Source of the DNA: Bidens hawaiensis
Taxonomy: Eukaryota; Streptophyta; Magnoliopsida; Asterales; Asteraceae
Direction: 5' to 3'
Length of the DNA: 64,000 nt
Assembly (NCBI GenBank): GCA_021521415.1
Contig: JAIQDT010000001.1
Span: 806,001-870,000 of the forward strand
The notes under the pieces are model-generated. The model ran no database searches. It had not been told where the DNA came from and was given only the letters and a program-made list of their open reading frames with translations. The translations under genes were made by a program, and so were the position numbers. Below are positions 31,099 to 44,214 of this stretch, one piece after another (the stretch's first letter is position 1; every line of letters begins with the position of its first letter).

Positions 31099-32830
31099 TA
31101 AGTGTGTTAAAAGGTATGTTTTCTTTTGATATCATTCGTATATTACCTAATTGCCCTCACGTTTATTTTCTTTAATTTTCAGCACAATACATTATGCAAG
31201 CTGAACCATTGATGTTTGTTTACAGGTACAGGGTGTAGCATACAAATCATTATAAAGTAGTTAAGTATAGCTGGCGTTTTCCTCCGCCCTTCATAAATCA
31301 AACCGAGCTTCATGTCGTGAAGGTGATGATTCTAACGCCACAAGAAATTTGAGTAAACATGCCAGAAATCGTGATCAGTTATGAGCATAGCCAAATTTAG
31401 TGATTTTTTGAAGTTTCTTTTTAGGTTTGTGGAAGTCTAAACTAATTAGATTTGTAAAATGTAATTTTGTCTTCTAATTCATGTTTGTGTTGTAATTTTT
31501 TTAATGGTTATTGGCTTAAATTACAGTATTTGGTAATTGGTAGGGATGTTTACAGTCTGGTTCAGCCAGTTTTGACAGGATTTCATGGTCGAACCTGTAG
31601 TTATAGTTTTTGCAGAAACAATAACTACCGGTTAAAATGGGCCGGTTCTTTACATGGAATTGCACCATTACCGGAAGTTTAGTGAAATGGTAATAGTAAT
31701 AGTCATTAAGACTTTAAAAGAATCCAATGTTTTAATAATATTTCTGCTGGTTCCAAACTGGATACCGGGTCATGTTATTAACCAGGTCGAATGAACTGAT
31801 CCAGGTCAATTAGGACGGTTTGGTTGGTTTTAACGTTTTTAAATGTACCTACTATATGTACGATACGATAGGTTTTAGGTATGATTATTTACTCAATTCA
31901 GAACATTGATGTTTGCGGTTATTTTGGTAAATGAATTGACTCGTGAGTAACTAACTATTAGCTGTAGACTGTAGTTCCTTCTTTCTGGACCAGCAATAAA
32001 CGCAGTCCATCTGTTCATGTTTTACCAGTTCATGACTAAATATGGGTAAAATTGGTTGGATAAGATTAGACCAAAATGGGAATGTTCAAACATGTCGAAA
32101 TTCGTCTAATTATTCTATGTAAACGGTTAAAATTTACAACTATTCAATCATCTAGGGTTTTACTACACGCATTTCGGTTACTATAAGATCAATTTTGGTC
32201 CATATTTTATGTTTAGATTTTAGAACTCTTTCTAATAACAAGCAAACAAATGAATATATAAAACCCATAAAAAACCCGAAATATAAAGATACAAGGAAGT
32301 AAAATAGTCATTTGGGAAACAAAACCACAATGGCCAATTCATAGAATTCAACGACGATCTATATTGATATGCCCGGATAGGTTTGATTTGACTTCCTCAA
32401 TGACCTTCAAAGAAGAGGCTTTATTCCGTTAAGCAATCACTCGTTCCGTGCTTTTCAAAGGAACCAACAAGTCAAGTAAATGGGGCTAAAATGTAGCTTT
32501 TTCCTAAGTGTTGTGATCAAAGCATCTTCAAAGAAGAGGCTTTATGCCCGGATAGGTTTGATTTGACTTCCTCAATAACAGTCCTTTTCCTAAACAAATC
32601 CCATCCACCATATGTTATCAATATTAAATCCTAATGGCAGGTTATAATCATAATTAAGCTTAGTTTCACATTTGATTACTTTGTTTATAAACACATTTAA
32701 ACTTTAAAGTTATAGCCTAGTTAGTACGTTGGGATTGCCAAGTACATTTATTTACCATTTTAGCATTAGATTTCAAATAGTGATTATATTTTTTTGGATT
32801 ACTTGTCTTGCCTCTACACATGAGGTTATT
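31099..32830. other. 3' flank of the prolyl hydroxylase gene and intergenic repeats
   Basis: 31099-31480 is a probable 3' UTR, possibly spliced (AAAGGTATG donor near 31111, TTTACAGGTACAG acceptor near 31226). 31540-31830 has GGTTCAGCC, CGGGTCATG and GGACGGTTTGGTTGG words of a decayed MITE. 32368-32400 and 32544-32576 share the phrase ATGCCCGGATAGGTTTGATT, and AAAGAAGAGGCTTTAT is also repeated. No gene seen. Confidence 0.45.
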
Positions 32831-32839
32831 TTTTTATCA

Positions 32840-33134
32840 TTTTTTTATTTTTTATTTGAGAGAAAGTAATATATTATGAGCTTATCTTTATCTTATTTTT
32901 GGTCACGCACCATTATGTTATTTTCTTTACATATTACGTCTCAAACGTTTGTATATTACTGTTGAACTTTGATTTCCTTTTATATTCCCTAATACATATG
33001 ATTTTTGGAGTTGGAGGTCTCTCTGGAAACCACTCTCTATTCTTTGGGATAGAGGTACGGTGTGCTTACATCTCACCCCAGACCCTACTTATAGCTTTGC
33101 TTTGGTGAAATTCCACCGGGTATGATTGATTGAC
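32840..33134 (+). repeat. RTE-type LINE 3' end
   Basis: Matches the 3' UTR of the LINE at 30.0 kb: TATTTTTGGTCACGCACCAT, GGATAGAGGTACGGTGTG, CCCTACTTATAGC and GGGTATGATTGATTGA tail. No duplication identified. Confidence 0.75.
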
Positions 33135-33177
33135 TTTTTTTTACAAAGTCTAATTTAATGAGATTTATATTTGCCAA

Positions 33178-33440
33178 TGAGCTTGTGGAAATAGATTTTG
33201 TGTTTCATGTGACCCATGTTCGATTCATTCACTTATCATTTAGTTTCGGCGGCACCAGGTGATGATGAGAGACTAGACGAGTATGTGATGTTCACTATGT
33301 GGATTCTTGAACAGAACGACTATTACCTAACCGCTCTATCGTGCCTTCGGCGAGTGTTCACACGAGCGTTGACTTTAGGTGAGGGTTTTCTCCGAGTCGT
33401 GAGTGTATTCGATATGGTGAATTTAGCCAGTGGCCCATTT
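33178..33440 (+). repeat. SINE candidate, copy 1
   Basis: A B-box-like GTTCGATTC lies near 33210. The body GATGATGAGAGACTAGACGA, CTATGTGGATTCTTGAAC and GTGCCTTCGGCGAGTGTTCA matches 62117-62290 at roughly 75 percent by eye. No coding potential conserved between the copies. Confidence 0.45.
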
Positions 33441-33555
33441 ATATTTTCAAAATTTTCTTTTAAATTTTGAAACTATAGAAAAATATCTCTTTTCCCTATC
33501 ATAATAAACTTTTATCTTCATCACACATTTGAGAATATGGGATTAGAAAGATTTA

Positions 33556-34286
33556 GGGTATGTTTGGTTGGAAGTAATGGAAAGAAGAGGGAATAGAATG
33601 AGAGATGTAATGAAATGAACAAGAGAATGAAATGGATTATTACCATTCCTTTGTCTTGTTTGGTTAACCTATGGAAATAAAATGAATAATAACTTTATGT
33701 TGTTTGGTATCCAAAAAAGTTGTAAGAATGAAATAGAAATAATAGAAAAAATATTCATATCCCAAAAAATATTTTTTTACAAAAAAAAAAAACCCTGAAA
33801 TGGCGACGGTGGTGGTGATAGCTCCGGTGACGAAAATGGTGGTGGTGGCGGTTAGGCAGGGTGGTTGTTGTGGTGGGGGTGGCGGTAGTACCATTGGTAG
33901 TGATGTTGATGGTAGGGTGGCGGCGATGGTGGTGGTGGTCAGCAGCGGCAATGATGGTGACGGTTATGATCAGGTGGCGGTGGTAGCGCTGGTGGTAAGG
34001 TGGTGGTGGCGACGGTGACGGACGATGGCGGTCAGGTGGTGGTGGTGGTGGCTGCGATGGTAGTGGTGGTGGTTGTTGTTAGGTGGTAGTGATGTTGAGA
34101 AAGTAGGGTGAGGAAGGAATGAAATGAAAAAAAAAAAGGGGGGTGGGAATGAATGGTTTTGATGGAATGAGATTCCATGTATAATGGATGATTCCATTCC
34201 ACTGAGTAACCAAACACCATTTTTTTTATTCCCACGTAATGAATCATTCCATTCTCCCATGTCATTCATGCATGACAAACACTACC
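33556..34286. repeat. PIF/Harbinger-like element with a GGTGGT-rich core
   Basis: Ends GGGTATGTTTGGTTGG and CAAACACTACC are near-inverted and flanked on both sides by TTA (33553-33555 and 34287-34289), as expected for Harbinger. The core 33795-34090 is a degenerate GGT/GGC/GTGGTGG repeat. Reading it as a protein gives only low-complexity Val/Gly or His/Thr. Confidence 0.65.
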
Positions 34287-34289
34287 TTA

Positions 34290-34852
34290 GAAGTTCATTG
34301 AGATCTTTTTATAAAGGAAATAAACTTCGATTCTTGAATAATCCACATCACTTCTGCTTCTATTGTAACAAAAGATTCCCCTTTTATGTGGAAAAGGCCC
34401 GTATCAATAATGTTGATTTTACGTATGGACAATTCCTCAATATCTTGTTCATTCGCAACAAAATATTTCTTTGTGCGTCGGTAAAAAAAAACATGCTTTT
34501 TGGGGGAGAGATACTATTTCAGCAATCGAGTAGAAAACTTCATTTTCTTTCATGGTCTTGAAGCATATTACCTCGTATATTTTCTTTAAGATCTCTACTC
34601 TTTTCACATGTACATTTAAAGATTGTACTTTAAAAGATCTCATCATTTTATTTAAAAGTATCTATATTATCAAACAAACTTTTTGTAAAAGCATAAAGTA
34701 AAGTTTTTTAAATTTACATCCTCTTTAATAAAATTTAAATAGTTTCATAAATAAATCACCATCTTCAACAATATAACATGTCATAACTTAGTGATTTAAG
34801 ATGACTATTGAGATAACACTTTCAAGATAGAAAGTTGTAGTTAATAAACATA
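34290..34852. other. Unassigned AT-rich intergenic stretch
   Basis: An open frame runs 34184-34561 across the Harbinger boundary but shows no family resemblance. I see no other feature. Confidence 0.35.
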
Positions 34853-36672
34853 ACTAGTATGTAGTACCCCGCGCGTTGCGCGGGTATGTGATAAAAAGAA
34901 ATCCGAAAACGTTTGAAATCTTTAACGCTAGTTAAAACATAAATGAAAAGAAGAATATACAACTAAACTAAAAGAACACTCTGTATAAGTGTATAACCAT
35001 CCAAAAACCATCAATTGTACTTTCAAAATCAAATATCAAATACCACTGAAAAGCCATTTAACTCTTGTAGTTGCAAAATGGAAATAAACAAATAGTTTAT
35101 TTAAAAAAATAACACAAACCATAGTATGTATGGGTAAATTCGTTTACATATCACTATACGTGGTTAATTTGATACAGCCTCATTGAGGTATTGGTTTTTG
35201 GTTCTGTGTTGGTGGACTGGATACAGCTGACTCGGCCTTGGTTCTGCGTTTATGACTGGATGCAGTTGAGTTGGCCTTGGTTCTACGTATATGGCATGAC
35301 TCTCAGTTGTCACTAAAGGATTATCGTTGAAATCTGTTACCTCGTTCACGACAATTATCCTGCCATTCTTCAGGGTTGAGCGCAACACCTAGGAAAAAAA
35401 TGAAATTAATAAGTATAAATGTATTAGGCTATTTATTAAAAGTTAACATTTTCTGATGTGTTTTGTATGTAGTTTTAAGACCAGTAACTCCACCCTCCCA
35501 TACCTACTTGCTAGAAGTCTATGCAGATCAGTTATTGATGGTGCAAATATCATGGATGTACTATTATCATCAAATGGATCTACACAAATGATATTAATGA
35601 AAGTATTTTAATCCATTGCAAATATGCTTTGGCTTCGCTATATATGAAACTTTAATAAACCTAGAAACAAATAAGCATATATCTCTTATGGCATAAGGGT
35701 AAACAATATAATATGCTGACAATGAAAGATGTTTACGCCAATGACCTACCAAATAATCTTTCTACAATTACACACATTTATTTTAGTGTTAAATATAATT
35801 AGCAAGTATAAATGAAACTTTTAAACTTACTCAAATAGAGAAAAATAAAGAGACCGTGAAGACGACATGGATACTTGCATTGAACTTTGTAATAACTTAT
35901 TATTAGGAAAAGTCATTAACTATATTTTCTATCAAGATCAAGTAATCTAAATTATATTACCTCATCATGAAGTTTATGACTTTGAGATTGGACAGAATCA
36001 TTCTCTGCTTTAACAGTCTAAACTATCTCTTGAGGGCATCATAGTCTTTTTCCAACTGTTTAGTTTTCTAATTTGAAGGCAAATAGCAATCTATCTTGGT
36101 TGCAGTCCAAGTGTTTTGCAAGCTGCATTTTCTCTCTAGTTCAAGCTTATTTCCCCATTCAAAGTTTGTCAAGTGTAAGTTATGATCGATCGGATTCCAA
36201 CTGTTTAGTTTTCCATCGATCATCCGATATCTCATCTCTAGATAATGAATCACTTACTCCAAACATCACATTACCTTAAAGGTAAACTCTGATGGCCTAC
36301 TTCAGAACTAACTGAAGAGAGGCTGTGATAGTAACCGATTCGAGAAATAAGGAAAAGAACAAGACATAATTTTTTTCTTCTTCTTAGATTAAATAAGGAT
36401 AATTAGGCATACGTGGGATCATGAATACATAATGAAAACTAATCTCCTAATAAAATGCAGAAACTGGAAAACGTGGTTTGCACTTTTAATTGGTCTTCAT
36501 GGGTCGGTTCAAGTAGTTTCAGTCGCCGCCGGCAACAGCAGGGCAACCAACTCCCTCCGTAACGTGACCAGAAACTTCCAAACAAACCACCGATTGAGCT
36601 TAAGAATATATACAACTAAATAAGCAAGAGGTACAACAGATGATGCATAAGGAAGTTGTGTTTTAATATAGA
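34853..36672 (-). mobile_element. Non-autonomous Helitron A
   Basis: The 3' end on the minus strand is a perfect hairpin (arms CCCGCGC at 34868-34874 and GCGCGGG at 34878-34884), about 10 bases, then CTAGT at 34857-34853. The 5' end is read as TCTATATTAAAACACAACTT from 36672. No Rep-helicase is inside. A minus-strand frame at 35164-35388 is unrecognised. Confidence 0.65.
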
Positions 36673-36691
36673 TATATATATATATAATATA

Positions 36692-39600
36692 ACTAGTCTC
36701 TAAACCCGCCGCAAGTTTGGAAAACGAAACAATTTATGATATGAAAAAAAATTTATCGCCAATGGCAGGTGGCGTGAAGTTAGGAAAAAGATACATTATG
36801 TTATGGAAACACAAATTTATCGCCAATTTGCTCTAAGTGCATATGCAACAGCACTCAATAAACTATTCGATGTTGGGTGGCGTAAAGTTGGGTAAAAAAT
36901 ACCGTTTTTATATTACGAAAACACAAATTAACTTAATCACCAATTTGCTTTGAGCGTCTTTGTGACAGCACTCAGTGAACTCTCAAGTGTAATGCTCCAA
37001 ATAATTTCACTTCTCAACTTAAATGGAAATTAAGATATTAAATAAAAAAACATAAATATGAACTATCAGGTAAATATAAAATGTGTCATGGATAATATTT
37101 CACTACTGAATTTGGAAAACATTTATATAGTAGTTTTGGATTAAATAAAAAACGTAAATATTAGCTATTAAGTGAATTTCAACTTTATTCAAAATAAAGT
37201 TTTCCATAACAGTATGTATTTTTAGTTTTTTTTTTTTTTTTTAAAAAAATTGGCAAGTAGATAGATTTTTTTCAAAGCCACATTTCAGTTTCACAGCCCA
37301 CCGAATCAAATCAAATGAAGGTAAGAGTTCATGAAAGAAAAGAAAAAGGGTGTTGATGCCTTTAATAACTTTTAAGGGTATACTCATTTATAAAGGTGTT
37401 GTTGCCTTTAAACAACTACAGAGGGTATACTCATTTATAAATTGGGCGTCGCTGCCATTTGACTTTCAAGAGTCAAAGTTATCAAAATACCTACAATCAG
37501 CAAGCTACACGAAAGAACATACTATTAAAACCAGCGAGAAACTATACAATTGAGAACCGGTGAACCGCCACCAAAATCAGTTACTAAAATGTCAAAACGC
37601 AAGAAATTCAATCATAATCGATGTGATTACCCGAGCTCAGATCTCTGCGGTGGCTGTTGCCACGCCAAATAGCGGAGGGTCATCATAGCTTATATTGAAG
37701 ACTTAAGTGACAAACCAACAATAAAATAAGGCAGCAGCTCCTTCGCCATAGACTGCCAAAATGACACCGGCAAACACCACTGCCAAAGACATTAAAATTT
37801 ATGTATATTCTTGCAGCTTGAAAATCCGATGTTGGTAGATGCAAATTCCTCAAAAGATGCAAAGGTTGAAAGGGAGATGCGTATATGTCGTACTTTCCAA
37901 ATCTCTAGTTATATAATATGTTCCAAGAAAAGGAGCACATGCATGATACAACACACAAACTATTGTGTTCACACATGCATACCAATTTCAGGATCAAAGT
38001 AACTTTAGCTTTCAACACAAGAGAACACTACATCTTCTTGTCTTAATACATACAACATGAAAGCCACAGTCTTTACTCTTTTCAACAAAAAATTGTGTCT
38101 TCCCAAAACAATTATACAACCTCACAGTCACAAAAGGTGCAAAGTACGGCTGCAACCATCATCTCCGAATAAGACACAACGATGCAATACCACCCAACTT
38201 AAAAGGCATCTTGCATTATACCTTCCATAATTAGAGCTAACCGCATTAGTTCGGATGATCAGATTGAAAACAACCATGCACAACAATTCCCACCGGACCT
38301 CTGCTGGGTCAGATGGGAAAGCCCACCGATAAGATAGCATAAGCTTTTGGGTTTCTCAATTTGAGGTTTCATCTACATCTAGAAACACACGAGTGTCATC
38401 ACACATTATATATTACAATTACAAAGTGTCTTCTGCATAATGGTTTGTACTAAGTGAAGCTAAACTTGTACATCATACTACTCGTGAAGTCTCAATCGCG
38501 TTCGAGAGCTAAATCATCTGTAAATGTTGTCGCATGCCAAAGATCTCTCTCTTGATCTTAAACGCATGATGATGATTTAATATGGCGATTAAGGTATTGG
38601 TTTTACTTGAATTTGAAATTGTTTGCGTTTCCACTCTTCCTAAATCAATCTGTAGATGTTCTCCGTCACATTTATTGTTCCATCTCATCGGAATGGTAAG
38701 CCAATTTCAACAGTAAGTTAGGTTTGCTTCTACTGATATGGTGTTCTATGTGATGGCATTTGCAACAGAAAGATAGAAAGGGTGGTTTCAACAAGAGTGT
38801 GGAGTCAATGACATTTTTTGGTAGGCAAAACAAATCCTAATATTTACAATTGTTAAAAGTTGAGACTCCACAATGTTCACTGTGTTGTGGTCATTGGTGT
38901 AAGATGAAGAAATATTTATTTGCAGTCATTTATTGTGTTATTTACTAATGGCTTTATATATGTTACAGTCTAAGGAGCGGGTAATTAGTATATTTTCATA
39001 TTATAGACGACAAATTATTTCATGAATCTAATTACCCTACAACTGCTTCCAGAATTTATTATTATATCACCAACACTTTTCCTACAACTGAAACTAATTC
39101 GCCCTGTGATAGTGACTGATGTTTGTAGACTACTTTTGTGGGCATGTAAGTTTTATTCTTATTGTCCCAGTTTTTAACTAATATCTTGGTTTTGTTAATA
39201 AATCATGTTGTAAAATGCAGGTTATGTTCCCATGTAATGCAAGCTCAACGGGCCTTTCTCCTCGACAGACAACAGGTATGAAGCTTCGCTCCTATACTTT
39301 GGGTTGTAATGCTAAATAGTTATTTGACTTGCTGCTAATAGTTGCAACAATATGTACGTGTTATAATTTTACATAACAGAAGATTTACATTGGCTTAAAA
39401 GGCTGCTTGATTTGTTGTTAACAGTTGCAGCATTATGTACATACAAGGGCTTGATGTAGCTCCATTTGTAAAGGTAATTTCATTTCGTTTCGTTTCTGTA
39501 GTGTATAATTGAATTCCCTTACCTTCTACTTTTTGAACTAATCATCACTTCAAGTGAGATCTAAAGCGATTGTAAACTCATTTTTAAATGAATTGGTAAA

Positions 39601-40083
39601 GTTTTGAAAGGTTAGATACTGTCAAACTAAGCTAAAATTTTTCAATATGGTGGTGCTGTAGTGTGTTGAGGGAGAAGATAGAGACATTGACAGAGAGAAT
39701 ATGAGACATGAGAAAGACAGAAAAAGAGTTGTGGTGGCTACGGTAAAGTGGTATCGCGGTCGCGGCGACAAATGATAGGATTTGTGTTCGATGGTATGAA
39801 GCATATAAAGTGGTTTCGTTTTTGTATATGAAGTCTCGAATGTTATAAATTAAGGTTAATTAACGACCGATTTCTTGGTAGCGTTTGGACATCATTAGTT
39901 TCTTCGGTTAAGGTTTACACCCCGCCGCAACGCGGCGGGTCAAAATGCTAGTTTAGTTGTTAAACATCAAGAATAGTACAACAAAAACAACAAACAATAC
40001 AATATAGATGAAGCTTAACAAAGTGTACAACAAAAGCATAGAGTACAAAGAGACAATGCCTAAGAAGTTGTCTTTTAATATGT
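36692..40083 (-). mobile_element. Probable non-autonomous Helitron B containing another Helitron end
   Basis: The minus-strand 3' end is at 36692-36696 (CTAGT), preceded by GCGGCGGG, whose second hairpin arm is lost. The 5' end ACATATTAAAAGACAACTTC (from 40083) resembles that of Helitron A with TC changed. Inside is the plus-strand hairpin and CTAG at 39921-39951, showing a nested insertion. Alternatively a plus-strand element runs from TCTCTAAACCCGCCGC (36697) to 39951. No gene recognised inside. Confidence 0.45.
39921..39951 (+). other. Helitron 3' terminus, plus strand
   Basis: Hairpin with 8-bp arms CCCGCCGC (39921-39928) and GCGGCGGG (39932-39939), then TCAAAATG and CTAG (39948-39951), followed by T. 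This is the standard Helitron end. Confidence 0.8.
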
Positions 40084-40113
40084 ACTAGACGGGTGCCCGC
40101 GCGATGCAGCGGG
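40084..40113 (-). other. Helitron 3' terminus (element C), minus strand
   Basis: CTAGT at 40088-40084 is preceded by a hairpin with arms CCCGC (40096-40100) and GCGGG (40109-40113). It abuts the proposed 5' end of Helitron B. The rest of element C extends rightward to an undetermined point. Confidence 0.7.
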
Positions 40114-42235
40114 TGTTTGAACATGTTAATCACGTACAAATATAAGTGTTTATGGTTCGGTTAAAACCTTAAAATCGTTTAAACCGGTCATTGGTTTCTT
40201 TTTTCCTTTTCCTTTTAACTTTCGGTTTGTAGGTCGGTTTCAAAATTTTAAAAACGTAGTGAATGGTTGGTTCGCGGTTTATATCGGCAACCGGCCATAT
40301 GAAACCAGAAAAGACTGTAAATTAACCTAATTGCAATATGATTCCTTTTGTAATATTTGTTGTTGTTATTTCACGTCCTAGATATTTCATTAATATTTAC
40401 CATTTATGTGGTTAAAACTGTCATTTTTTATTTATGATCATCTCAATTATCATATTATGTTGGTTTTTAGTTAAAATTGATGATATATTTAAATTATTAA
40501 TTATTTTAAACTAAATTTATTATTAAAGTTTAAACTGTGAAACCAAACTGGAACCAGGCCATTAGTAACGATTCGGTTTCAACTTTCAATGGTTGAGTTT
40601 GGTTTTGGACGACAAAAAATCAGTATTAACGATTGGACTCACAAGTTTAACTTAAAAACCATCAAAACCGACATCGAACACCCTACGTAACATATTAATT
40701 TATTTAAAACAAAAAAAAAATTATAACAATATCATATCCAAATTAAAGAGAATAAAATGCTCGTTTTTATGGTGTAATTTGTTTATAAAAATATTAACAT
40801 ATGAAAAGGCTATAGTCGTTTAAAAATCATGGGTGGGAAGTTAGTTTACAAGTTAAATTAAAAACATAATATGGTTAAAGGTGAGGGACCAAACTTGTAA
40901 GTTGAATGGATTGTGTTCAAAAGACATGTTTATCCTTACTAACACATGTACCTCATGCTTTAAGTTTTGTAAATTACTTAAAAATGGGTAGTCTTAATTT
41001 ACCTCTTCCTTATGTCTTTATCATGGTAGAGATAACTTACACGTCTTCCTTATGTTGAACTTGAAAGGGATTACCAACACAAAATCTCACTAAAAAATAG
41101 CAGTGATCACCTCTTCAAATGTGTCACTAAATCAGATAGTGATTGCACCTTAGTATCTTACTATTTGGGTAGTGATCGCATCTTCAACGTCTCACCAACG
41201 AAGATAGTGAATATCTTTACACTTCTCACGACCACCCTACAATTTATACAAATGACTTCGTTCATTTACTAATATAGATGATCTTAATCTAATTGTGTAA
41301 ACTCTTTTTCTTTAACCTAATTTCACTTTGAATTGCTTTTCTACTAGGTATTTTATTGGAACTTCAAGGAAAAGTATAGTCGCAAGTCACATGCTGACCA
41401 TGAACAACAATGCCTTGCCCAAAATTTTGAGTTACAAACATGGTCGTTACTAGGAGTTACAAACAATGTTTCGTCAAAAATCACGTTTTTAATTATGTGA
41501 TAAATAATTTCACAACTTTACTAATTTAGTTGCATTTCCAAAACCCAATATAAACCAAAAGAAAAAAAAAAACACAAAAGAAAATGTATTTTTTTCTATA
41601 AAGATAAAAACACCATCAATGATATTTGAACCTCCATGACCTTTGATCTCATGGATTACAACTCCTTTCGTTGCACAAAAGAGTCATTTTTTACTTATGT
41701 TTTAAAACAAAATTATATATAAAATGTATATATATATATTTTTTAACGATTATAGGCCTCTTGAAAGAATGGGTCTGAGTCCGTTGACCTTCTCAACCCC
41801 CCTTTTGGGCCGACCCTGGTTATAAATATGAACGACAATTAGACGTGTATTGGTAAATCCCAATCCCATACTCGTTTATAAAACCGCATCCTATATTAGG
41901 CTCAGTGTATAACGCGTATACCCGTTAATTTGTTAAAAAATACGCGTTAAGTTTTCCAACAACATTTATTTTTCTTTATTGTTTAAAAGATAAGTTTTAG
42001 CAATATTTTAATGAAAAATAGAAAAGTCTTAAAACATCAAGTAGATTGTAGACCAAAGAAGGATATAGTTAAAAGAAGCAATCATGAAGTATACATCTAG
42101 AATAAACATAACAATATTATATTATTATATTCAACAAAAAGAAAATAAAAAGAAAAGATTAATAATTTTTTATCACAAAGACATATATAAATAGTAACGG
42201 ACCTTGATGAGTTGGTGATGTGTTAGTGATGAAAC
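40114..42235. other. Intergenic repeats before the WDR48-like gene
   Basis: 40140-40690 has CGGTTT and AACCGG words of a decayed terminal-repeat element. 41095-41225 has loosely repeated AGTGATYGCA words. The rest is AT-rich. No gene seen. Confidence 0.4.
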
Positions 42236-42376
42236 AATAACAATAATAATAAATAATAAATAATAAATAATAATAATAATAATTTTTTTTGAACGACCAA
42301 CCAAATATATTTATAAAAAAAGTAATAATAATAATAATAATTTTAATAATAATAATAATAGTAGTAGTAATAATAA
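42236..42376. repeat. AAT/TAA microsatellite
   Basis: Two long AAT/TAA runs (42236-42286 and 42319-42376) about 30 bp upstream of the proposed leader exon of the WDR48-like gene. Confidence 0.9.
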
Positions 42377-42399
42377 TAGGAGTCGAGAGCGAGTGAGTC

Positions 42400-42612
42400 A
42401 AAGTGAGTATTGTTCACCTCTTTGTTCCAACTCGTTGATCAACTGCACATTGACATACCTTCAATTTCTCATCAATCAATTTTCTATCTAATTCTAATTC
42501 TATCCTTTCTTTATAATCAACTTCAACTTCAACTTCAACTTAACTTCAATTTTGATTCAATTTCAGTAGTAATTGAAGCATAATAAAGTTGTTAATCGGA
42601 CGTCTGTTTTCG
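42400..42612 (+). other. Probable non-coding first exon of the WDR48-like gene
   Basis: A CT-rich leader with CAACTTCAACTTCAACTT repeats ends at TTTTCG|GTAACA (42613). The next acceptor is TTTGGTGTAG at 45710, 11 bases before the ATG. The 3.1 kb leader intron is inferred from splice consensus. Confidence 0.4.
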
Positions 42613-42819
42613 GTAACATTCCTTCCTTTGTATTATTATTATTATTGAATGAATGAATGAATAATCATCGGATATTAGGCTTTCTTTCTTAGGGTTTTTA
42701 TTTTATTATTATTTCTTAATAATAATAATAATAATAAGTGCTGTTAGATGATATGAGTACTTTCAGATGATAGATGTTCTTCAATTCAATTTACTACTTC
42801 TTAATTCTTTCTCTGTTTT

Positions 42820-42821
<2 letters not shown>

Positions 42822-42854
<33 letters not shown>
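42822..42854. repeat. AT dinucleotide microsatellite
   Basis: About 16 AT units in a row. Confidence 0.95.
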
Positions 42855-42857
<3 letters not shown>

Positions 42858-42977
42858 CTTAAGTGCTGCTATTCATCATTATAATCCTCAATATATTAAA
42901 CATCTTCAACATTAATGAATACCAAGTCTAATCGCCCAATACTTCGCTACTCGGTAACTTACTTTGTTAATCAGTGA

Positions 42978-43137
42978 CATTAGTCTAGGGATGAGCTCTG
43001 TACTAGTATTAAATATATGCTCAGTTTGGTACTGGAAAGATACCGATCCCAAATTTCCCGATCCTGATTTTCTAAAAATATTGGTATCGGTAACGAAATG
43101 CTTGTTTTGGTACCATTTGCTCATCCCTAGACTAATG
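42978..43137. repeat. 160-bp MITE with perfect 19-bp terminal inverted repeats
   Basis: Left CATTAGTCTAGGGATGAGC (42978-42996) and right GCTCATCCCTAGACTAATG (43119-43137) are exact reverse complements. Internal subterminal words are also inverted (TTTGGTAC near both ends). No clear target duplication outside. Confidence 0.85.
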
Positions 43138-43621
43138 AAGTTGAAGAATCAGACACATGTTTTCGTCTATTCGGATTCATATTGGTTGATCTTGTGGCAA
43201 GATTCGTTCGGTCTCTGTGATGTTATTCGGAGGATTGAGTAATCGGAATTTGAGTAGAAATGTTGCTTAGGGTTTTTATGTGTAATAACAAGTACAGTTA
43301 GATGATATGAGGTTAAAATGATATTGTGTGAATTTTGTTACTTCATTCATGACTTGTAGAATTTACTAGTCTTGTTCACTGGATTACTTGATTTTGTTGA
43401 TTGTTTTCTGTTTATGAAAATTTTCAAAGTAATTAGGTTTTGATGATGAAAGATATCTATTCAGGATAATTTTAAGTGGTATTGATGATTTGATGAATAA
43501 TGATTATAATTATTCCTAGTGCATAAGGCTGTAGAGCTACTTAGTCGTGTCCAACGGGCCATGAATAAATAATGTATGACCCCACGGCCTATGAATTTTA
43601 TTTTTAAATGACTTAGTCTTG

Positions 43622-43690
43622 CTATTCAAAAAGGGCTAGTGGCGCAGCTTGTTGCCCGGCTGTCTTCTGAATCGATGTAAACACTACTTT
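43622..43690 (+). repeat. Second copy of the GTGGCGCAGCTTGTTGCCC fragment
   Basis: Core matches 15437-15456, followed by GATGTAAACACT and a TTTTTAATGAAACT tail. Confidence 0.55.
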
Positions 43691-44214
43691 TTAATGAAAC
43701 TGCTAAAGAAACTATCCCCAATATATGACTTTAAACATCTAGAACATTAATGAACAGGAAGTCTGTGTGTGCTGTTATTTTAGTTTTACTTGATTAAATT
43801 CAACTGGATGTTTCAATAAGCTAATAGAATATTAAGATAATATTGTTTTGATTTTTGTTAGCTAAGTTAATGACAAATGTGAAGGCGGTGGATGCTTGTT
43901 TTTGTATGATCTTACTTGGTAGCTTTAATCTCAAATCAATAATTTACACACATGACACAACATTCATATACTTTATTTACGTGTGGACTTTTAAACTTAA
44001 TACCAAATTGGTTAAGACATTTTCTCAATTGTAAATGAACAAAGAAGAAGCGTATTAACACTTAATACCAACTTGGCAGACAGTTTCTTGAATTTATGGA
44101 TATGGTAGATAGCGCTAAAGAAGTTATACTTGTTAACCACTTAAAAGTTAAAATAATCAAGAAGGTTTATAGCTCAATGCACGCCCCATTCTTTTGACTT
44201 TTATGGTCTTGCAT

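Noticed and set aside
33664..34278. His/Thr-rich and Val/Gly-rich ORFs
   Set aside because: Translations of a GGT-rich simple repeat inside a Harbinger-type element.
34184..34561. Plus-strand ORF of 125 codons
   Set aside because: It crosses the end of the Harbinger element, has no recognisable motif and biased composition.
42159..42401. Minus-strand ORF of 80 codons rich in Ile/Tyr
   Set aside because: Translation of AAT microsatellites.
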